31,615 nt of DNA from an uncultured Clostridia bacterium (GTDB taxonomy: Bacteria; Bacillota; Clostridia; Oscillospirales; CAG-272), in assembly GCA_947652805.1 (NCBI GenBank), contig CANTEM010000002.1, positions 1 through 31,615 on the forward strand, read 5' to 3'. Below are positions 15,427-21,918 of this stretch, piece after piece. Every line of letters starts with the position of its first letter. Within the stretch, counting starts at the first letter, position 1. The notes below the pieces were generated by a model. That model did no database searches. It was not told the DNA's origin and was given only the letters and a program-made list of their open reading frames with translations. Position numbers and translations under genes: made by a program.

Positions 15427-15469
15427 GGTACATAAACCCGGGACAAATCGGTTCCCGCATTTATGTACC
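15427..15469 (-). other. Large perfect-stem hairpin in the lysozyme leader
   Basis: GGTACATAAA and TTTATGTACC pair perfectly over 10 bp, with an inner CGGGA/TCCCG stem and a 9-base loop. It lies 44-86 bases upstream of the lysozyme start and has no T-run, so it is a leader structure or an operator palindrome rather than a terminator. A 10-bp direct repeat ACCCAATTGC also occurs here at 15467 and 15519. No convincing lysozyme promoter was found. Confidence 0.5.
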
Positions 15470-15546
15470 CAATTGCTTTACTGTATATGTTTGGTACTAT
15501 TATTGTATTCGCCCTCCCACCCAATTGCGAATGTATATTTTCAGGC

Positions 15547-15575
15547 TTGACAAATACCCCATAGGGGTATATAAT
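15547..15575 (+). promoter_or_regulatory. Copper-operon promoter with embedded CsoR operator
   Basis: TTGACA (15547-15552) and TATAAT (15570-15575) are 17 bases apart. The spacer holds the perfect inverted repeat ATACCCCATAGGGGTAT (15554-15570), 7-bp arms around ATA, which matches the known C/G-tract palindrome bound by CsoR repressors. Repressor bound here would block RNA polymerase directly; Cu(I) would release it. Confidence 0.9.
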
Positions 15576-15586
15576 GTTTATGTGAA

Positions 15587-15626
15587 TAAAAGGCTCCCAC
15601 CAAATAAAAAGCCTCCCCCCAGCAAA
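15587..15626. repeat. Probable remnant of the dispersed repeat in the csoR leader
   Basis: AAAAGGCTCCC and AAAAAGCCTCCCCCCAGCAAAGG resemble the left ends of the dispersed palindromic repeats (compare 26663 and 31209), but the core and right half are missing. The rest of the 15384-15697 gap holds the lysozyme leader hairpin and the copper promoter. Confidence 0.45.
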
Positions 15627-15697
15627 GGTTTGTAGCTGTATCGGCACACCCTGATCTTATTCCACACCGCATAAAGCGGCAAAACAGGAGAAACAAT

Positions 15698-16003
15698 ATG
15701 GATAATAAAGAAACCTGCCCCTGCCGGCATAAAGCAAAGGAGCGGGACGCTGCGACCCTGCGCAGTCTCCAAAACCGACTCAGTCGGATCATCGGGCAGC
15801 TTGGCGGCATCCAAAAAATGCTGGACGACAACCGATACTGCGGAGACATCCTCATACAAACAGCGGCAGCAGAACGGGCACTGCAAGGCTTCAGCTATCT
15901 GGTGCTTCAGGAGCATCTGGAAACCTGCGTAGCCGATGAACTTTCCAAAGGAAACACAGCAATTGTTGCCGAAGCAGTGGAACTGATCAAAAAACTAAAG
16001 TAA
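15698..16003 (+). CDS. csoR: Copper-sensing repressor CsoR
   Basis: A 101-residue all-helical repressor of the CsoR/RcnR family. The Cu(I)-binding triad is intact: C48, H73 and C77, with the 25- and 4-residue spacing of the Mycobacterium protein (C36/H61/C65). LQNRLSRIIGQLGGIQKMLDD is the helix-1 signature. An extra CPC pair near the N-terminus (C7, C9) is a variable feature. AGGAG precedes the ATG. The gene is 13 bases upstream of copA, and the operator in the promoter fits autoregulation. RcnR- and FrmR-type sensors use different ligand sets, so copper is the best reading. Confidence 0.94.
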   Translation: MDNKETCPCRHKAKERDAATLRSLQNRLSRIIGQLGGIQKMLDDNRYCGDILIQTAAAERALQGFSYLVLQEHLETCVADELSKGNTAIVAEAVELIKKLK

Positions 16004-16016
16004 AAGGAGAACGTGC

Positions 16017-18599
16017 ATGACAAAAGGTACGTTTCAAGTAACCGGCATGACCTGCGCGGCATGTCAGGCAAATGTTGCCCGGCGCGTGGGAAAAATCGAC
16101 GGCGTATCGGATGTAGACGTAAATCTGCTGTCCGGACGGATGCAGCTTATGTATGAACCGGACAAAACTAACCCTGGCGCCATTGCCGCTGCCGTAAAGG
16201 AAATCGGATACAGCGCATCCTATGCGCAGGATACAGGTGGCGATGCGCCGGACTTCACCCGTTCCTGGCAGGAGCGGCGGGAGCGGGAAGCAGCAGAACA
16301 AGCGGCGCTGCGCCGCCGCCTGCTCTGGTCTGCAATCATTCTCATCCCGCTGATGTATCTTTCCATGGGACCTATGCTTTCCCTGCCCCTGCCGCCTTTT
16401 TTTGCAGGAACGGAAAACATGCTGGTCTACGCACTGACCCAATTATTTCTGACTTTGCCGGTCATGCTGATCAACAACAAATTTTTCCGTCAGGGCGTCA
16501 AAGCTCTTTGGAAACGCTCCCCCAATATGGATTCCCTCATCGCGCTGGGATCTGCGGCAGCGCTGCTATACAGTATCTATGCGATCTATCAAATGGCATG
16601 GGCAGCAGGCAGAGGCGCGCTGGACGGGCATATGGCACATTCCCTTTATTTTGAAGCCTGCGCAATGATCCTGACACTGGTTACCGCCGGTAAATTTCTG
16701 GAAGCCCGTTCCAAATCCAAAACCACCGCCGCACTGGATAAAATGATGGATCTGGCGCCCGCCACAGCTACCGTAATCCGGGAGAAGGGCGAGGAAGTCA
16801 TTCCCGCACGGGAAATCGTCGTGGGGGATGTGATCCTGATCCGTCCGGGAGACAGCATCCCCGCTGACGGGACGGTTATCAGCGGAAACGGGTATGTGGA
16901 TCAGGCGGCGATCACCGGAGAAAGCATTCCTGTAGAGGTAGGCGTTGGCAGCGAGGTAATCTGCGCAACGGTAAACCAAAACGGAACCTTTCGTTTCACC
17001 GCCTCCAAAGTGGGTGCAGACACGACCCTTGCCCAAATGATTCGCCTTGTGGACGAGGCAGGCAGTTCTAAGGCACCTGTGGCAAGACTGGCAGATAAGA
17101 TCAGCGGCGTGTTTGTACCGGTAGTCATAGGCATTGCATTGATCACCGCTGTCGTATGGCTCCTTGCAGGGGCGGACTTCTCTTTTGCCCTGTCCTGCGC
17201 GATCGGCGTGCTGGTTGTATCCTGTCCCTGCGCGCTGGGACTTGCCACACCAGTGGCAATTATGGCAGGAACCGGCAGAGCGGCAGAAATGGGAATTCTG
17301 ATAAAGTCTGCCAAGGGACTGGAAACCCTGCACAGCGTAGACACAATCGTGCTGGATAAAACAGGAACCGTAACCAGTGGTCATCCGGCAGTGACAGATG
17401 CAATTGTACTGGATCCCGCCCTTTCCATGGAGAAATTTCTCCGTCTTGCAGCTGCCGCGGAAGCAGGCAGCGAGCATCCTCTTGCAAAGGCTGTGCTGGA
17501 GTATGTCCGGGGAGAAAATCTGGACATTCCAAACGGAAAAGCCTTTGAAGCCATACCGGGACGGGGCGTACGGATCAACCTTTCCGGAAAAAAAGTGCTT
17601 GCAGGAAATGAGGCATTCTTTACCGAGGAAGGACTTGCACAGGCAGACCCCTCCGGAATGGAAAGGGGGCGCGCGCTGCTGGATCAGCTTTCCGCCAAAG
17701 GAAAAACGCCGATTCTGTTTGCGGCAGACAATAAAATCGCCGGAATTCTGGCGGCGGCAGATACAGCGCGTCCAACCAGCAAGGCTGCCATTGAAACCTT
17801 CCATAAAATGGGACTTCATGTGGTCATGCTGACAGGAGACAATGCGCAGGTTGCAAAAGCAGTGGCGGAACAGTTGGGCATTGAGGAGGTAATCGCCGGG
17901 GTACTGCCCACTGGAAAGGAAGCGAGCATCCGCGCCCTCCAGGAGCAGGGACGGATCGTAGCCATGGCGGGAGACGGCATCAATGACGCGCCCGCGCTGG
18001 TGCGGGCGGATGTAGGCATTGCCGTAGGCGCAGGAACGGACATTGCCATGGACTCCGCCGATGTGGTTCTTATGAAAGACACCCTGCTGGATGCAGCCCG
18101 GTCTATTTCCCTGAGCCGTGCCGTACTGCGCAACATCCGTATGAATCTGTTCTGGGCATTTTTCTATAATGTCCTTGGCATTCCCGTAGCGGCAGGGGTG
18201 CTGTATCCTGCCCTTGGACTGCTGCTCAGTCCTATGCTGTGCGCAGCGGCAATGAGTTTCAGTTCCCTGTGCGTTGTTACAAACGCCCTGCGGCTGCGTT
18301 TTTACAAGGATAAAATTGCAGATATAAACGAAACAAGTAAACCCGGCGGCAGTTTGCCGCCTGAAACAAAAGGAGGAAAAACAATGGAAAAGATTTTAAC
18401 AGTAGAAGGTATGATGTGCAGGCACTGTAAAGCTCACGTAGAAAAGGCGCTGGCGGGGCTCACCGGCGTTGCCTCCGCGACAGTGGATCTGGAACAGAAG
18501 ACGGCAGCGGTGGCATTATCCGAAAATGTGCCGGATGATGTTTTGAAAAGCGCGGTAGAAGAAGCAGGATATACGGTAACTGCTGTTGCAGAAAAGTAA
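16017..18599 (+). CDS. copA: Copper-exporting P1B-type ATPase CopA with a C-terminal CopZ-like domain fused in frame
   Basis: An 860-residue Cu(I) efflux pump of the plasma membrane. The N-terminal heavy-metal domain has GMTCAAC with C13/C16. The body shows the usual membrane helices, the CPC ion-binding motif C403-P404-C405, the phosphorylated D447 in DKTGT, the SEHPLAKA motif of the nucleotide domain, and TGDN and GDGINDAP. After the last helix a 35-residue polar linker leads into a second metal-binding domain (790-860) with GMMCRHC. A metal domain at the C-terminus is unusual; it looks like CopZ joined to CopA. The linker DNA keeps features of an intergenic region: a hairpin at 18345-18361 and a perfect AGGAGG. 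It is co-transcribed with csoR. Confidence 0.95.
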   Translation: MTKGTFQVTGMTCAACQANVARRVGKIDGVSDVDVNLLSGRMQLMYEPDKTNPGAIAAAVKEIGYSASYAQDTGGDAPDFTRSWQERREREAAEQAALRRRLLWSAIILIPLMYLSMGPMLSLPLPPFFAGTENMLVYALTQLFLTLPVMLINNKFFRQGVKALWKRSPNMDSLIALGSAAALLYSIYAIYQMAWAAGRGALDGHMAHSLYFEACAMILTLVTAGKFLEARSKSKTTAALDKMMDLAPATATVIREKGEEVIPAREIVVGDVILIRPGDSIPADGTVISGNGYVDQAAITGESIPVEVGVGSEVICATVNQNGTFRFTASKVGADTTLAQMIRLVDEAGSSKAPVARLADKISGVFVPVVIGIALITAVVWLLAGADFSFALSCAIGVLVVSCPCALGLATPVAIMAGTGRAAEMGILIKSAKGLETLHSVDTIVLDKTGTVTSGHPAVTDAIVLDPALSMEKFLRLAAAAEAGSEHPLAKAVLEYVRGENLDIPNGKAFEAIPGRGVRINLSGKKVLAGNEAFFTEEGLAQADPSGMERGRALLDQLSAKGKTPILFAADNKIAGILAAADTARPTSKAAIETFHKMGLHVVMLTGDNAQVAKAVAEQLGIEEVIAGVLPTGKEASIRALQEQGRIVAMAGDGINDAPALVRADVGIAVGAGTDIAMDSADVVLMKDTLLDAARSISLSRAVLRNIRMNLFWAFFYNVLGIPVAAGVLYPALGLLLSPMLCAAAMSFSSLCVVTNALRLRFYKDKIADINETSKPGGSLPPETKGGKTMEKILTVEGMMCRHCKAHVEKALAGLTGVASATVDLEQKTAAVALSENVPDDVLKSAVEEAGYTVTAVAEK
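18384..18599 (+). CDS. copZ: Possible free copper chaperone CopZ from an internal start
   Basis: Within copA, AGGAGG (18371-18376) stands 7 bases before an in-frame ATG at 18384. From there translation gives a 71-residue stand-alone HMA protein beginning MEKILTVEGMMCRHCKAHV, of normal CopZ length with the GMMCRHC Cu(I) site. The same bases encode the last domain of the long CopA reading. So the cell may make both the fusion and a free chaperone. An alternative is that the fusion is an artefact or recent mutation, because TAA lies in another frame at 18338-18340, where CopA would be expected to end. The ribosome site is seen directly; its use is inference. Confidence 0.6.
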   Translation: MEKILTVEGMMCRHCKAHVEKALAGLTGVASATVDLEQKTAAVALSENVPDDVLKSAVEEAGYTVTAVAEK

Positions 18600-18617
18600 A
18601 AAATTTAATTTCAGTCA

Positions 18618-18646
18618 TTGACAGTGCCGGACAGCATGTGTATAAT
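18618..18646 (+). promoter_or_regulatory. Consensus promoter upstream of the nucleoside hydrolases
   Basis: TTGACA (18618-18623) and TATAAT (18641-18646) with exactly 17 bases between, 19 bases after the copA stop. The predicted start lies about 15 bases ahead of a strong terminator-like hairpin. Confidence 0.8.
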
Positions 18647-18667
18647 AAAGCAAACGCATGATGCAAA

Positions 18668-18708
18668 AATCCGCACCAAAGGGGTGCCCCCGGTGCGGAT
18701 TATTTTTT
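18668..18708 (+). terminator. Strong intrinsic terminator or attenuator
   Basis: AATCCGCACC and GGTGCGGATT pair perfectly (10 bp) around a loop that contains GGGG/CCCC, followed by a T6 run. It would end the copper operon. It also lies just downstream of the promoter at 18618-18646 and just upstream of the nucleoside hydrolase gene, so it could attenuate that gene. Confidence 0.9.
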
Positions 18709-18733
18709 GCGAATACGCAGAACGGAGATTCAT

Positions 18734-19639
18734 ATGACCATTGAACAGATTCTTGCCGATATCAAAAGCGGTCGGCGCAAAAAAGTCATTTTAGACACAG
18801 ACGCTTACAATGAAATTGACGACCAGTACGCGCTTACATACTGCTACCTTGCAGATTCCATTGATTTGCAGGCTGTATATGCCGTACCCTTCCATAACGA
18901 CAAAAGCACCGGTTTTGAGGACGGCATGGTAAAAAGCTATGCGGAAATCAAGAAGGTACTGGATATGATCGACCCGGATTATACCACACCAGTATTTGAA
19001 GGCAGCCGTACCACGATCGAGGTCAGCGGCGGTCCGGTTGACAGCCCGGCAGCGCGCAACCTGATCGAGACCGTGAAAAACTCCGATGAAATCGTCTACG
19101 TACTGGCAATCGGCGCGATTACCAATATTTCCTCCGCTTTAATGATGGATCCTTCTATTAAAGACAACATGGCAGTGATCTGGCTGGGGGGAAATCAGAT
19201 TGAAGGAGACAATCTGGGCGAATTCAATCTGGTGCAGGACTTCACTGCCGGACAGATTCTGCTCAACTCCGGTGTGCCGCTGCTGCTGTGCCCTGCATGG
19301 TTTATTGTATCTGTGCTCACGACCAATATCGAACTGACACGGGATCTGATGGGATATAACAAGGTATGCGACTATTTGGCAGGCATTACCGAACAGACCT
19401 GGAGAGACGCAGGCGAAAATCCCTCCTGGGTACGCACCATTTGGGATATTGCCGCACCGGCAATCCTGGATAGTCCCGACTGTGCCGAAATCGAAATCAT
19501 CCCCACGCCGATTTTCACGGATCAGCGGGTATATGCTTTTGACAGCACACGTCACAAGATGATGTATCTCAAGTCGATCAACCGGGAGAAGGTATTTGAT
19601 GCCACCTGGAAAATTCTCAAATCTCTGAAAGATAAATAA
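18734..19639 (+). CDS. Nucleoside hydrolase (IUNH family), first of a pair
   Basis: A 301-residue member of the inosine/uridine-preferring nucleoside hydrolase superfamily, which splits N-glycosidic bonds of nucleosides to base and ribose using a Ca2+ held by an N-terminal Asp cluster. Here the cluster reads DTDAYNEIDDQ (D21, D23, D29, D30), two residues longer than the usual DTDPGxDD, so the subfamily is divergent. The stretches YVLAIGAITNISSAL and AVIWLGGNQ fit the fold. CGGAG lies ahead of the ATG at 18734; an upstream in-frame start at 18707 falls inside the terminator T-run and is rejected. A homologue follows 13 bases downstream. Substrate is unknown. Confidence 0.85.
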   Translation: MTIEQILADIKSGRRKKVILDTDAYNEIDDQYALTYCYLADSIDLQAVYAVPFHNDKSTGFEDGMVKSYAEIKKVLDMIDPDYTTPVFEGSRTTIEVSGGPVDSPAARNLIETVKNSDEIVYVLAIGAITNISSALMMDPSIKDNMAVIWLGGNQIEGDNLGEFNLVQDFTAGQILLNSGVPLLLCPAWFIVSVLTTNIELTRDLMGYNKVCDYLAGITEQTWRDAGENPSWVRTIWDIAAPAILDSPDCAEIEIIPTPIFTDQRVYAFDSTRHKMMYLKSINREKVFDATWKILKSLKDK

Positions 19640-19652
19640 GGTACCCTGTAAA

Positions 19653-20561
19653 ATGAAAAAATCCATTCCATTAATTTTGGATACAGACATCGGCAGTGAT
19701 ATTGACGATACCTGGGCACTCGCCATGATCCTGAAAAGCCCTGAGATAGACCTGAAAATGGTAACTACCAATGAATACGATACCGTGTACAAAGCAAAGC
19801 TGTGTGCAAAAATGCTCCAGATTGCAGGCAGAGAAGACGTTATTATAGGGATCGGCGAAGTGGGGCAGGAATCCTTCAACAGAATCCATGACTGGGTTGA
19901 CGATTATGACCTTTCTGCATACCCGCATGTTCGTAAAAACGCAGCCGATGCCATGATCGAGTACATAATGAACGCCGATGAGGAAGTGGTTATCCTTGCA
20001 ATCGGCTCCTTTCAAAATCTTGCCGAGGCATACGACAAAGAACCCCGCATTGCAAAGAAAAGCAGAATTGTTGCCATTGCGGGCAATGTATATAACAATT
20101 CCGCTGTGGGCTGGTATCCCCCCCTTACAAGCGAGTGGAACATCCGCTGTAATCTTGATGCCTGGCGGCGCGGCGTTGAAAGGACAGATTGGGAAGTAGA
20201 GCTGCTTCCCCTGGACGTTTCCGGTCAAATTATTCTGGATACTCCCTATTTCGATAAAATACGGGAATACGGTAAAAAGGATCTCCTGATCGGTGCGATG
20301 ATTGAATGCACCGATATCTGGATGAAAAATCTTCCTTGGGACTACCAAGGCCCCAGTTCGCCGTTGTTTGACACCGTAGGCGTATACTGTGTGATTACCC
20401 ATGCCAATCTGAAATATGAGCGTTTGCCTATTTATACAAATGACGCTTCCCTCACCCTGATTGATCCCATGCGCGGCAAGGATATGGATGTTGCTGTCCG
20501 GTGGGAAGATAAAGAGAAATTTTATAAATTTCTCACAGCCCGTCTTTGTGACGAAATATAA
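19653..20561 (+). CDS. Nucleoside hydrolase (IUNH family), second of a pair
   Basis: A 302-residue paralogue of the preceding gene. The metal-binding cluster is LDTDIGSDIDDTWAL (D10, D12, D16, D18, D19), closer to the family form. VVILAIGSFQNLAEA and IVAIAGNVY correspond to the central strands. The two proteins are clearly different in sequence, so the pair probably has divided specificity, or one acts on a modified nucleoside. Only a weak AAGG ribosome site is present about 11 bases upstream, which fits reinitiation from the gene before it. The stop overlaps the first base of the terminator at 20561. No nucleoside transporter or ribokinase is adjacent. Confidence 0.88.
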   Translation: MKKSIPLILDTDIGSDIDDTWALAMILKSPEIDLKMVTTNEYDTVYKAKLCAKMLQIAGREDVIIGIGEVGQESFNRIHDWVDDYDLSAYPHVRKNAADAMIEYIMNADEEVVILAIGSFQNLAEAYDKEPRIAKKSRIVAIAGNVYNNSAVGWYPPLTSEWNIRCNLDAWRRGVERTDWEVELLPLDVSGQIILDTPYFDKIREYGKKDLLIGAMIECTDIWMKNLPWDYQGPSSPLFDTVGVYCVITHANLKYERLPIYTNDASLTLIDPMRGKDMDVAVRWEDKEKFYKFLTARLCDEI

Positions 20562-20597
20562 AAATAACCCCCAGGGCATAGCCCTGGGGGTTATTTT
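20561..20597. terminator. Bidirectional terminator between nucleoside hydrolase and pfkA
   Basis: A perfect 17-bp stem, AAAATAACCCCCAGGGC with GCCCTGGGGGTTATTTT, around the loop ATA. The A/T outer part gives a T-run on both strands, so it serves both convergent genes. Confidence 0.95.
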
Positions 20598-20598
20598 A

Positions 20599-21666
20599 TC
20601 AGCCGGAAATCTCATCCAGCAATGCACTCATAGTTTTGAAATATGCCCGCTTCTTTTCACCGGCAGCAAGAATTTCCTGCTGTTCTTCCTTGCTGTATTT
20701 CTCCAGCACTTCCATACCGTCCTTGCCCTTGTACAAACGGTCTGCTGTCTGTGCCAGATTGATGTCTACCGTCACGATCTCATTGCCCTGCTCGCAGATA
20801 ACCAAATTGGACTTCCCTGCCAGCAACTCCGCTACTGCACGGGATCCCATCCGCGCACCGGCTACCCGGTCACGCAAGGTAGGATTGCCGCCCCGCACCA
20901 CATGGGCAAGACGTGCAAACTTGGTTTCCACACCGGTATTTTCCTGGATCCGTTTTGCAAATGCAGGATCTGCATAGTCCGGAATCAGCTCAGAGACGAT
21001 CACAATAAAGCCGCGTTTGCCGGCAGCCTTCAGCCGTTTGATTTTCTCTGTCATAGCCGCTTCATCAAAGGGAACTTCATTGATCACACAGGCTACTGCA
21101 CCGCAGGCAATGGCTGTCTGAATTGCGATGCCGCCTGCGTTATTGCCCATAACCTCTACTACATTGCATCTTGCGTGGGATTCGCAGGTGTCCCGCAAGC
21201 GGTCTACCATTTCTACTACCGTGTTCATGGCTGTGTCATAACCGATGGCATATTCTGTAGAAGTAATGTCGTTGTCAATGGTGCAGGGGATACCGATTGT
21301 GGGAATACCCCGGTTGGAAAGGTCTGTAGCGCCCCGGAAGGTACCGTCTCCGCCGCAGGCTACAATTCCGTCAATCTCATATTTTTTACAGGTAGCAATC
21401 GCCCGCGCCATGCCTTCCTCTGTCTTGAATTCCGCACACCGGTCAGAATACAGCATTGTGCCGCCGAGGGTCACCACGTTGGAAACGTCCTGCGCAGTAA
21501 GCGCGCGTACATTGTCATTTACAAGACCGCTGTAACCGCCGTTAATGCCGATCACCTCAACACCGCTTGCAAGAGCGGCACGGGTAATCGCCCGCACTGC
21601 ATTGTTCATACCGGGCGCATCTCCGCCGGAAGTGAGTACCCCGATTTTTCTGAACTTTGTCGCCAT
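20599..21666 (-). CDS. pfkA: 6-phosphofructokinase
   Basis: A 355-residue phosphofructokinase (fructose-6-phosphate to fructose-1,6-bisphosphate, the committed step of glycolysis). Motifs: LTSGGDAPGMNN near the N-terminus, GGDGT (105-109) and PCTIDND (127-133) with catalytic base D131, then RGGNPTLRDRV. Glycine at 108, where PPi-dependent enzymes usually have Asp, points to ATP as donor. Differences from the classical short enzyme are the MGNNAGG in place of MGRxAG, PCTIDND in place of PGTIDND, and about 35 extra residues. The start at 21666 has AGGAGAT upstream; the longer in-frame reading from 21738 runs over the promoter. It stands alone and ends at the shared terminator. Confidence 0.92.
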   Translation of the reverse strand: MATKFRKIGVLTSGGDAPGMNNAVRAITRAALASGVEVIGINGGYSGLVNDNVRALTAQDVSNVVTLGGTMLYSDRCAEFKTEEGMARAIATCKKYEIDGIVACGGDGTFRGATDLSNRGIPTIGIPCTIDNDITSTEYAIGYDTAMNTVVEMVDRLRDTCESHARCNVVEVMGNNAGGIAIQTAIACGAVACVINEVPFDEAAMTEKIKRLKAAGKRGFIVIVSELIPDYADPAFAKRIQENTGVETKFARLAHVVRGGNPTLRDRVAGARMGSRAVAELLAGKSNLVICEQGNEIVTVDINLAQTADRLYKGKDGMEVLEKYSKEEQQEILAAGEKKRAYFKTMSALLDEISG

Positions 21667-21709
21667 ATTTATATATCTCCTATCTGTTTTGGTAAAACAT
21701 AGTAGTATT

Positions 21710-21738
21710 ATTGTAATACCATGCAGTGAAAAAATCAA
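21710..21738 (-). promoter_or_regulatory. Promoter of pfkA
   Basis: On the minus strand TTGATT (21738-21733) and TACAAT (21715-21710) are separated by 17 bases, 44 bases ahead of the pfkA start. Confidence 0.6.
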
Positions 21739-21810
21739 GAGTTTTCTGCGTTTTTACCAAATAGGGGTATAGAAAAATACGAACCGGATAAATGAAAAGA
21801 TCCCAACCAA

Positions 21811-21843
21811 ACAAAAAAGGCTCCCTTGTGTAAAGGGAGCCTT
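21811..21843 (-). terminator. Terminator of the Bce-like permease gene
   Basis: Read on the minus strand, AAGGCTCCCTT and AAGGGAGCCTT form a perfect 11-bp stem followed by TTTT. It is built from the outer hairpin of a dispersed repeat. Confidence 0.75.
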
Positions 21844-21914
21844 AGGGTTGGCGGAAAATTACGCGGAGCCAGCTCCCAAGGATCTGCTTCGCAGCTCCAG
21901 CACAAAGGAGGCTT
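21811..21914. repeat. Dispersed repeat fragment (copy lacking the 64-bp core)
   Basis: It has the constant hairpin GGCTCCCTT/AAGGGAGCC, then the tail seen in other copies (CAAGGATCTGC-ttc-GCAGCTCC, AGCACAA, GGAGGC). The GAGGGATTGT/ACAATCCCTC core is absent, so this is a short derivative form. Confidence 0.65.
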
Positions 21915-21918
21915 GCCT

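Noticed and set aside
16566..17819. Minus-strand open frame of 417 codons inside copA
   Set aside because: It lies wholly within the ATPase gene on the opposite strand, is rich in Cys and His, and has no ribosome site or motif.
16017..18599. E. coli-style programmed frameshift to make a short CopZ from the N-terminus of copA
   Set aside because: No slippery sequence and stem were noticed after the first metal-binding domain; the internal start before the C-terminal domain is a simpler route.
20461..21702. Long plus-strand open frame of 413 codons opposite pfkA
   Set aside because: It is antisense to a well-conserved gene and crosses the bidirectional terminator; its composition is that of a shadow frame rich in Cys and His.
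21759..21771. AAATAGGGGTATA near pfkA as a second CsoR operator
   Set aside because: Only one half of the palindrome is present and it lies outside the pfkA promoter.
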